A stretch of 64,000 bases of DNA, taken from positions 5,225,501 to 5,289,500 of the forward strand of contig OW203985.1 in NCBI GenBank assembly GCA_934047225.1. The letters run 5' to 3'. The stretch comes from Ypsolopha sequella. Lineage: Eukaryota; Arthropoda; Insecta; Lepidoptera; Ypsolophidae. The position numbers and the translations under genes were made by a program. The first letter of the stretch is position 1; each line of letters begins with the position of its first letter. This document shows, piece by piece, positions 26,201-38,200 of the stretch. The notes under the pieces were generated by a model. That model saw only the letters and a program-made list of their open reading frames with translations, searched no databases and was not told the origin of the DNA.

Positions 26201-29200
26201 TATAAAAAATGAAAAATACGTTTTGGTCGGGTAGCTATGTAACTTCTCCATGGAGCAGTGGATTATTTTCGCGATTTGAGGATTAGTGGCGTATATCCTA
26301 AGTACATGGGTTTAGTCCGTCTTACGTCCGGTCGACAGCTGTCACAGCTGGCGCGGCGGCTGCAATGGCCGAGCTCAAATACATGTTGGTGCCGTTTGGC
26401 GTTGAGACGGTCGGGCCTTGGGGGCCCGGTGCTCGACAGCTCTACAAACAAATAGCATCGCGTCTGGTGGATGCCTCAGGGGAACTAAGGGCTGGAGCTT
26501 ACCTCGGGCAACGCATTAGTCTTGCTATCCAACGAGATAATGCAGCCAGTGATAAGTCTTCTATTTAGTATAAATATATTTTTATTTATTTATTTATAGG
26601 AGTTTAATTATTAATATTTTATAGGATTATTTAGTTTTAAATTTAAGTAACTTTTTTATTATTTAAGTTTTAATAAGTTGATTAAAATAGTAAAAGTTGT
26701 TCATATGGACGAGTACTATCACCAGTTTTCGTTTCCAAAACCACGAAAATTTCACGGATTCGTTTCCAATGTATAACTTTATTTTACTTTATATTGTTTA
26801 CTTATTTGCAAAGTTGTCATATAATTATTCTATTCATAATTATTTTATTATTTTGATTAATTTTTAGTGTGTATGTAAACTTTTATTTCTTTTTTTATGA
26901 GTATTTATTCATTTTATTTGATATGTATTACAGTTAAATTATGTAGAGTATTTTTTTTTGTTTTTTTTTTATTTATGTACAACTTACATCTACCTCTAGT
27001 AGACTAGTATTTATTGTATTTTTTTTAAAGTCAATGGTTTTAAACAGTTCTGCGTGCTCTTATGAAATACTCACTTTTTGTTTAATCGATTCATCACCAA
27101 GGGTTTGCTGGTAGAAATCTCTTTCAGAGAGGAGCTCACCTTTTGCTTAAACTATACGATTACTGATACTTGTAGTACGTTTTATTCTAGTGTGCAAATG
27201 AACTTTCATCTTATTATTTATAACTTTGATTTTAAGTGCTTTTAGTGCTGTCACAACTAAATTTTCTTCATTGCGAAATAGTTCTTAAAGTTTAGGAACA
27301 GAAGCTAAATTACTTTGGAAAAATTTAAGTCTTGACACCACTAAAACTAAAGTTAAAGCCTTCAGAATCGGCTTTATTATGCCCGTTAAAGGATTAAATC
27401 GATTTAAAAACTCACAACGTCAAAAGCGTGGGCAGTTCCATCCAATCCTCCCACCAGTCTCCCTCCTCCGTGTGGCAGTCATCAGGGTCGACTTTGACCC
27501 TGACAACGACCCCGCTGGTGTGCTGGTAGTGTTTGATGGCATCCCGGACGACCACCTCGACATCCTCAGGGCCGCAGGCCGAGGGTACGCAGACGCCCCA
27601 GCTCAGCGTTGAGAAACGCGGCACGAAGTGACCTGGCTACATCAAGGAGAATGCTGAGTTGAGATCGGGTCATGGAAGGAGCCTCGTGGATCTCTTCTTC
27701 TCTTTTTCTGTCTCTACGTATAAAATGTAGTAACTGACTGTGTTTTTGTCCGTTCGATTGTAACTAGAGAACTATTATAGAATTAAATGAGACTTGAGGA
27801 TAATTCATGATTTATATAAAAACGGCTCACCTCAATACGTGTTATGATCGGGAAAGCCGACCAGTTTCAGCAGATTTAGACTGCCTTCATCTGGGCGAGT
27901 AAAGACGTTTACGCGACGACGTTACACCTCACACTGCGGGCTGCGGCTCGCAGGGCTCGGGATGACATCGATGCAGATGATATTGGTGGTCGGACCAGTA
28001 GAGCGTCCGCACAATTAGTTACTTCCGGGCTTGCGTTATTAATTACCGGAGTGACACCAAACAACGATAAACACACGGAACTTATAGTATCTACGTCACT
28101 TTCAGTAAAGTCTGTGAGTGATCCGGTAACTGTTTTTAGCACAGGTTTCCACACCGCGGGCAAAGCCCAACCACTGTCTCTATTGAAATTCGGACGTCGG
28201 CTTATTTCTATGGATTCGCGAATTTTAAGTGGCACAAATAACTTTTCACGAACTAACACTTTCGCTTTATCGAAACTGGTCGGCTTTCCCGATCATAACA
28301 CGTATTGAGGTGAGCCGTTTTTATATAAATCTTAGAGAACTATTGAATGGATTTTGGTGTAGTTTTGGTTCGTACTTAGTACCTATACAACGTGTAACAG
28401 AAAGGTGTAACCATATTTGAAGAGCTTATTCAGTCAATGGTATAGAACAACTTTTACTATGTAACAAACCATGTATCTCGAAAAAAAAATCGACAATTTC
28501 ATAGAAAAATGCAATGCCACTCGGCCGAAATGTATGGAAGGACAGATTTTTTTTTGAGATTTCAGGGTTGGCTCCATAGTAAAAGTTGTTCTATACCATT
28601 GACTGAATAAGCTCTTCAAATATGGCTACACCTTTCTGTTACACGTTGTATAGCGCAAAAGGGGATAACTGTTATCAGTTTAGATAAGTTAGATTGCCAG
28701 ATTACCAGAGTTAGCTCCTTGAGTTCCTACCCGAAAAACACCAATATCTCCAAGGGAAAACACAAGATAATATTAAATAAAATAAAAAGAATTTCGTTAT
28801 TTTGTCGTATTTATCTGCTCCAACATACCGTCGAAGCTCAAGACAATAGTCATACAATTTAATATGTAAATAGATAAAAACAATGACTGTAGGTAAGTGT
28901 TGAACATATTACATAACAAGAGAGGACGCCCGCGACTTTGTCCGTGAGGATTTGGCATATAAACAGCCTTTTGTAACCGTTGGGATTGCATATTTTATAC
29001 AAAAGTTTACACCCTTATGGAGTAAATTTCGAAAAACCCTTTCTTAGTGTAACCCTGTACACCTCTTAAGAGCGGTTTCGCAGCCGGATTGTGAAAAACC
29101 TGCCTTTTTCTAATTAATCGAAACAGAACACTTAAATACAAAATTCACTCAATAGTTATTACCTATCTATTGTATGTGACCTTATTACCTATGTATTGTA

Positions 29201-32200
29201 TGTGCTATACACAATACATAGGTAATAAGGTTTTGTTGAATAACTATTGAGTGAATTTTGAATTTAAGGTTCCTCCCAACGCCAACGACCTTGAACTGAG
29301 TAACTTTAAAACCATTTTATACGGTAACTATTGCATTTTTTAATATAAGAAAAATAAATAGTAATCTACATGATACAAATAGTGATGTGGTTTTTCCTGA
29401 ATTTTATTTTAATATACAGAAGTGAAGCAAGAAAATTCTAAGTTTACCCTTATTCTTCGATTTTTTGTCCAGTTGTAACAATATAACTGCTACAGTTTTT
29501 ATCGAAACAGTATAAAAATTTATAAACTTCTAGACAAAATAATATTTAATGATTTGGTTCTCTCAGTTCTTGGAAATTCATTTTTGGAAATTCGTTTTAG
29601 ATAAAATAAATTAATAACACACTATTTTCGCACTTGTCAGCCGCAGCGACTGACGTAACAGCCATGTTGCAGTGCGAGCTGATAAGTATGGTTTTGTTCG
29701 AAATTTCTACCACCACGAATCGAGTTGCTAATTTTTCCGACGGAGCCACCTTAAGTGTTTGTTTCGATTAATTAGAAAAAGGCGGGTTTTTCACAATCCG
29801 GCTGCGAAACTGCTCTTAAGGAGCATTTTCTTCCCATGTTTCTATCTTTATTCTTTAGCTATTTAGGCTGTGTATTGACTGTCAGTAAGTCACGGAACTG
29901 TTTAATTGTATATAAAGAAAACTGAAATAGTATTTTGTGCAACTGTAACATAATTTGAGACATTGGGACACGAGTACTTGTTTACGAAAAGAACGAAGTG
30001 CTTTTAAACACACAAACAACAGCAAAAGTGTCGTGACGATCGAAGTCGTCACTTTTTTCGGCCAAGCTTTCATTCGCCAAGTGTCTGAATGTAACGTGCG
30101 ATAAGACACTTCGTTCCAATAACAAACTCACATCATCGATCCGGCTCTTGATAAGATTCCTGGCCTGCGCCAGGTGCACGGGAACCTCCAGCTCAGGATG
30201 CTCGGCCTTCACGTCCAGCAGCACCAGGCAGTACTTCCCGGTGACCTTGACTACAGTGCCGGTGTCCAGCTGTACCCGCGCCCGGCTCCCCAAGCACTGG
30301 TCGAAGTCTCCGAGCTGCATGCCGTTACCTTGGAGCACCCCCGAGGGGATCTTCGCCGTCGCGTCCAGCACTGGAATATTATAGCAGTTGTTATAAGCTT
30401 TGTTCTAGTAGAGAACAAAGTAAATATTATTTTTAATGCTTTTTTTGTTACAAAATACAAAAATATTTATTTTGGTAAAAAACACATAAAAATACTTGTA
30501 ACAGAAGACCCCACTCTTCCATAGCCATAAATTATTTTTAAAACCTACCTTTAACCTACCTACCTACCTAACCTACCTTAAAAACCTACCTTTTTTTTAA
30601 AACCTTTTAAAACCTACCCGCTAAGATAAAATCATATTATGAACATTTAATTTAACATAAAACTTAACTATGTATTAACTTAGATTAATCAATTTACTTA
30701 TGTGGTAGATTGTAATAGCACCGCAAACAAACCTCTAAGGGTTTAAGTGGTGTATATTTGAAATATGTTTGTGCAACTGTATATGTGTAAATAAATAAAT
30801 AAATAAATATTAAAATTTATACCAAAAAATAATTGTTATAAACTTTATAACAAAAATTAAAATATTTATAGATGACAAATAAAAGTTAAATGCACGGTCT
30901 TATTCGTGAGTGTGTGTAAATGTGTGCGTAAGTGTGAAACGGGAGAATATATGTCTGTGTGTGGGAGGGTGTGTGAGGGTGCGTGAGTAAGTGAAAAGGG
31001 TAGGTGAGTGAATGTGAATAGGTATTATGTGCGTAGTGTAGGTGTCCATAATTATTTTATTGTTTCAGTAAAAATATGATATTACCATCGTATACGTATA
31101 ATACTTAACACTATATTATATATATTTTCAATGCAAGTGCTCGTAAAGGCCCACTTTTTATGCATCAAAACCGAACAGAAAGTCGATTATTTTGCCCTAG
31201 GGCTTTTATTATTATTATTTTTTTATTTGTTTGCAATGGTTGGCTAACCTGCAGCCTTTCCTGTCTACCATAGATGTTATACTTTTTTTTCCACTGTTTA
31301 ACGGCTCTGGATACAATCCTTTTGAGCCAATCATAATTGAAAGTTCACAAGATTATATTTATTTTCATTTCCTCACACTATGCATTGAAAAATGTAGTAT
31401 GATACACGGGCGTAAAAGCAATAAATTACTCGGTTACGTTTAAATCATCCTCGTAATTTATTCCTTTTCGCCCTAGTAGCATAAACTACTATTACGACAT
31501 ATATTTAGACCAACTTGTGATTATCGTCGTCAGTCAACTGATTGTAATAAATTGTAATAAAAACTGATGAATTGTAATAAAATTATAAATCATAAATCCC
31601 CGAGGAGATGGTTTCAGAGGTGTTCACGCCACAGTCCACCCACGTTTCAACGACTATTACGTCCCACCATATTCCCTATTTCGGACTCAAATATGGACGC
31701 ACAACACAAAAATTTGCTCCTGCTGGATTTGAACTCGCTACCTCCAGACTAGTGAACAATCAATTGTAACAGTAGAGGCTGTTCTTCATGTTTGGTGAAT
31801 TTGTCTATTTAACCCTGTGCCGATTATAACTGTGCCGATCGGCACAGGTCATTCAGGGCCATGGCAAAAGTTCAGTATGAGTAGTATTTATATTATATTA
31901 TATACAATATGGGTGTCGTTGGAAAGCTAAAAAGACAAACAACAATAAAAAATAAAATGAAAAATATACTACAATAATAAAAAAAAATGTGCGTAGTTGT
32001 TTCTGACCTTAATTTTACGCCTTCCTTAATTTTTTGTATAAATTCATGGTTTTAGTTATATTTTTTAAAAAAACTTTATAGTTTTTTATAATATTATAAT
32101 ATTTGAATAGACATAATATGTTTATATATATATATATATACTTTCTTTCTATAAACATAAAAAATAACTTGCACTTTTACAACTACTCTGACTACTTCAG

Positions 32201-35200
32201 GAGATAGAGCCAAAAACAAAATTGGTGGGGAAAAAATCGTCCATATTTCTACTGGTAAAAAAAATCTGCTTGGCAAAGTACACAGTTATGAGTATCGAGG
32301 ATGGCATACCCTAGCAATTTTTTTTATTACCCGTCCAGCACAATAAGTCTTATGGCAAAGACCTTATTTGCTTTTCATAGAGGCGATTATATGTTGGCAC
32401 TTTGGCCTCTTGTTCTTGGACGCGTAATACTAGTGATCACGCAGCGAAACAACAAATTGGTGTGTTTTTAGCTAATACTGAAATATTTTGGAAGGAAAAA
32501 TTTTGGTGTGTTTTTAGCTAATACTGAAATATTTTGGAATGAAAAATTATTGGATTTAGGCAACATCCCTTCATATTTCTATTGCCTATTTTGTAAAAAA
32601 AATCAAGTTGATCTCTTAACTGCGTTTTTGACACGAACGTTTGAAAACCAGAAAAAAAGAGGGTGGAAAACATTTTTTTTTGACAAAAGTATAAATCTTA
32701 ATACATTGTTTATAAATGGAATCCCTAGATAAAAGATCAATAAATCAAATATATTTTCTTCAATATGAGGAGAGACCTAGTTTCTTCCAATGAACCCTTG
32801 AAAACCTGGTGTTGATGATGTTCTAGCGTCAGGTGTCCCGTTAAAGCTGGCTAATTTACGTATTACGAGTAGTTCTTGCTTTCTGCATCTAATTTAAGTC
32901 TAGAGACTTATGGACGGATTTTGTCAATACTAATGTGATTTTATACATTTTTATATTTTCTTAATGTTATACAATTATTTCCCTGGACGGCAGCGGTTTT
33001 TGCCACCTGCCATGTTTGAACTCAATTGGTTATCATATTATTGTTAAACCCCAGCAGACACCGACTTTCAGACTTTTAACATAACCCTTAAAACAACAAT
33101 ATTATCATACGAAAACTTCATTTGTCCCAGAAAGCTCCTGAGACCATGTAAAGTGTAGACAGACCGACAAAGAGCTTCGCTAATACGGTTTCTGTTGTAG
33201 TTAGAAACTTGTAATAAAAACTTGGCTACACATTGTGTCGCCCCACAATCCCCAGGGAACTGGGAACGTTGAGGACACGCGAGCGCTGTGTCAAGGTTGT
33301 GCGCAATGTTTTTATTTTTCATATTATTTGCTTCACATGTGCTTGTTAGCAAACATATGAGAGTGTCAAGTAGTTACGTGAGCCCAAAATGGAGGAAGGG
33401 TAAATGAAAATCTAACGTCAACAGAAAAAAAATGCACCAAACCTTACCAGTCAATCAAAAACACCTCATGTCATTAATGAGCGCCCCCTATCGTAACAAA
33501 TTAATATCCTTTGGAGGGTGTCAGAGGTGTTTTTTTGTGTGCATTGTTACTGGACAATCAACACTGGAACACCCTCTTTTCACAAAGAGTTTTTACTTCC
33601 CAACTTCGGACATGGTTTAATTTAAAGGGTATGCATGCAGGTTTCCCTTATGCCAATTGTACACATTAACGAGACTTGCCATGAAATAGACAAAGTTATT
33701 CGAGTAAAAAGTGGACTCTATTCTTCTTCGTGTGGAAGCTAAATGGTATATTTCCAGTAAGTAGCCACTATAATGGCTTTGTCATTAGCCTGCATAAGGT
33801 CTGAGTGAGTGCAGGAAGCTGGACACAGCGAGCATGACATGAGATGGTCTTCCGTTTGTGGAACACCACATAGACAATTCGTTCCAGCATTTTCAGCGCA
33901 AATTCCCCAGCGTTTAAGGTTATCCTTGTACCGGCCGACACGAGATCTAAACCGATACAAGGACTTTTACAGTAGCTAGTCTTGATTGTGACCCGGTGGG
34001 AGGTGTTCTTCGGGTATTCCCCGGTCAGACTATTGAATTTCGTTTTGCTCGTATTGTTTGTCTCCTTTATTGCGAGAGTCTCGCAAGTGTATACAGCCAA
34101 CATTACAACTCCTTGTTGTATACTCCACCGACAAGTTTTGAACCCAGACCTCAACATGGTCTGCTGACTGGTCGCTTGGCCCTACCCGTTGACCTCCACT
34201 CTGTCAGGGATTTACTCCACCTGCCTGCCGGGCCAAATGTCCCCCTCATCACCACTTTGACCCTGTGATTCGCCTTTAAATTTCAGCTGCTTTGGTTGAT
34301 AAAGCACAGTATCTGGGACTCGATTTGATAACATGATGCCTAGTATGGCTCAGTTCATGGCCCTCTGCTCTGGGCGAATATTGTTGTCTCTTTGTGCATA
34401 GGTTTCGGCACCAAAAGTCAAAGTATTTGGGACACAAAGAATTTAATTTTCAGGCATCATTGACGGATAATGGCTCTCCGCAAAACACCCAGGAATTCCA
34501 TATATTTGTCTTGAATTTTCGATAGTATCCGGGTGCACTTTTGCACAGCATAGGTATTTAAAGTATAGATAGGTTTAGCAACTTTCAAACAAAAAACAAA
34601 TAATGGAAATAACCATTAAATTACAGGAATTATCAACTCTGTTAGAAAATTTCGGCAATTTCATAGCTGATGACTTATTATCAAAGTATACCCGTAGACT
34701 GCAATCAAGGTCAAGATGGAAGTATTATTCGTTTATACTAACAAACGCAACAGCAGATTGTCAAAATAAATAAACATTGTGTTAAAAGAATTACTCACAT
34801 AAGCATTAGCTAGTACGTACACATATTATAATATTTAATACACGTATAAGCTACTGTGCTAAACTAACCGCGCATTACGGACAGAGGGATTGCTACAAAA
34901 GCAGTTCCGCGGATTATGGCATTTTTGTTATTATCTCTTGACGATAATTACTTTGACAAGGGACTTCTATCGATAGCTACCGTTTTCTATTAATAATTCA
35001 ACATAACAATCTACTTATGCAGTCCAAAATGTATTTTCCCGGATGTGATCGCTTTCGAGTGAATTGAAACTGACCGATAATCTCAATTACAAGGTAAATA
35101 ATATCCTGAAACAGATTGATCAAATCCATCGTTTTTGTACTTTTACTACTTATTTGGACGCATATATTCCCTGCGGTCCGAAATAGAATTACAATGGATC

Positions 35201-38200
35201 ATAAGCGATTCACTTCATACTCGTACTTTCGTAATTGATTTTAGCGATGTAATTCTATTTCGGACCGCAGGGATTGTGTTTATAATCTTCTATGTAATAT
35301 TTAATTTATCTATTACTAATTAAAGTTTTTTGCAGTTTATTTATGTGTTACACGGTAGAGAATTTCACAAGGCGCGACTGCGCTTCTTTAATTCTTCAAT
35401 TGTTATTGAAAATACTCATTCATTTACTCAACTATAGCCGGGTCCAGAACAGAGGTATTAAATTTTATAATAAAAAGTATTTAATTTAATTTTATACCCA
35501 TATACATATACATATACATATCAGAAAACAAATGAAGAACCTTTAAGAAGTAATTATATTTTTATAATATTGAAAAGATGATATGATATGATCAAAATAA
35601 ACACAAAATTTCAAACAAACTTTCGCTCTAATACTTTATGAAGGTTCTAAATAGTTCTAAAAGAACAACAATAAAAAGAAAAGCAAGAAGATACAAAAAA
35701 GTCACCTCGACACAAGGACAATGTGATATTTACATATGAGAATAGGTAGTAAATATTTCTTCAGCTTCAGCTCAACATCTGTTGTCGAAATCGTTGAAAC
35801 TGTGCCAGTACTCGTTTAATTAAAAAGTTTCCTTTAGTAAAAGGGATTATCTAAGTCTAAATTTATGATTGGCCATAAAACAAAGATTAAGACTTAGGCA
35901 CTCCAGACAACCCCAAAAACTTTGTCTTTTGTCATCAGAAGTACTTACTTATCCCTCTCGTGTTCCTGGAGTACTTTTTTTTTGTATTTTTTTTGTATAG
36001 GCTTGCCTTTCACTTCTGATGGAAAGCGTCGATAAGATTTAGGATGAAACGCACTCGCCTAGATAGCGGGAGAGTGAAGGCAGGCAAGACATTTATCAGT
36101 ATGTCTAAGGCCTTCTGCAAAATCTACGGAAATCGAGAATGGACGAATAACTGATACTAGTATTATAGGACAGCAATAAAATAACTGATACTACTGTCCC
36201 GGTACGGCTTCTCATGACGTCATGCTGGAACACTACGAGTCACTTGGCGGCATGTTTTGTCACATTAGATACATACCTATACATTCATATATAACTAAAA
36301 ACAGCGCTGTAAAGTTTATCCCATTTTGTCGCATATTAATCGTAATTATGGTTTAATTATTGTTTTAATGTTGTGGCAAACAAATATATATTTTATATTA
36401 TCAGGCCCGCATCACAGAAAGGTTCTTTCGCTTTTGAGAGCTTTGTTTTTACCTGCAGAGCGGAGGCAAGTGCGCTTTTCTCCGGGTATATAGTGATGAG
36501 AAATTTGAGCCAGAATAATTGTATTAAAGACACGGCGAGACAAAAAAGAGTCTGTCACTTAAATAAGCTTATATTTAACTCCAGAATAAATATTCATGAA
36601 CTCTCTTAAGGCGATATGTAAAAGTTTTAGCGTCCCTGTTACTCAACATGCGAAAAAACCCTAAGTGCGAGAGCGACGGATTCGTGGAAAAGTAGCAAAA
36701 AGTCGGTTTTTTATTAATATAAAATGTACTAAAGTTGCTATCAAAATTTCGTTTAACCAGGTTCTAGATACTGTTAAAACCCATCTAATAAAATATAAAT
36801 TGCAGTCCACATATCATTCTTAATTGTCAAACCAGGAGAATTCGTGTCGAAAGAGACCTCATTTCAATAAATATTTCTATCGAGCCGAATTTCTTTAATC
36901 GCGTTTCTGTTTTAATACATCCCTAGAAAAAGATTCCAAAAATAATATACTATTTTATCAAAATAATACATAATTTACTGAAGTAGATATGCAAGTTCTT
37001 AAAGTGTCGATTTTTTTTCCGTAGCGCCTTAAATAGTTAAAGCGTTTTATATTTATTTTGTCCAATGGAGAGAAAAAAGTAGACTATGATACCCAGAAGC
37101 AAAATAATTTCCAACTTGGCTGGCGCACTTTAATTCCCTTGTTACACTATGAATTCAGTTATTATTCCGCCCTGTCTGTTAATATACTATTTTGCTCTCT
37201 TGTGGAACAATCTGCTTTTGCCGTCAGATCTTTAAAAAAAATCGTTACTTACTGTTCAAAGCCCATAGCTTTGTGCCACGCAGCTGCCTCAAAAGTATTT
37301 GTCCATGACGACGACATTCTGGGTTATGAATCCTTGAGAAGTTAGGCGCAAACGTTGGGAAAAACGCGTAATAATCTTCAAATTCACTCTGCAATAAATT
37401 TCTTCTGTGCAACGAGTCTGTAACCGACTTCATGTAACCTTCGCTTCTAGCAAAAGATTCTTGACTTTCAAATAAAGCTTCTTTAGAGGTATCATATTTC
37501 TTATGGTCAGCTTTCTTATGGTGGTCTTTCTCATGCTCCTTCTTCTCGCGAGAATCGACTTTTCTTTCAAAGCTTTCTTTCGATTCCTTAGATTTAGGTT
37601 CTTGTTTAATTTTTGTTTCAGCGCGTGGCTGTTCATTGCTTGTTTTATCTTCTTTGGTTTCATATAGTGGTTTGACTTTTAATGGTTCTTTTTCAAGGTC
37701 CTTGTGTTTAGTATGTTCCAGTTTTGTTTTTGGTTCGAGTTTTTCGTGTTCTTTATGTTTTACTGGTTCTGTTTTCACTTTATGGTCTCTTTTTTCAGGT
37801 TCTTTGTGTTTTTCTGGTTCTGTTTTTGGTTTGTGTTCTGATTTTTCAAGTTCCTTATGTTTGACTGGTTCTTCTTTTGGTTTTGGCTCAAATTCTTTCT
37901 TTAGTGGTTCCTTTATAACTTCGACTTTTTTTAATGTTTTCTCTTTGTCAGGCGTAGAAATCTTTTGCTTCGTCTGATCTTTAATATCTTTGCTTACTTT
38001 ATGAGAGTCAAGTTTTGCATCTTGAGCATGTTGGGGTGGTTTTGGTTTCAACTTTTGTGATTTATCGGCATCTTCCTTCTCTGTACCTGTTTTCTTTACA
38101 TGTACAGGTGTTTTAGCATCTAGTTGTTCTTTTTGAAACTCGTGTTTTGGATTTTCTTTCTTTAAAGGTTTCTGTTCAGAAGGTTTTGTTTTATCTTCTT

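Noticed and set aside
27632..27636. Alternative acceptor CCAG|GT four bases inside exon 3
   Set aside because: It gives the wrong phase after exon 2 and would delete the conserved Pro-Gly of the family; the TGTAG acceptor at 27637 restores both.
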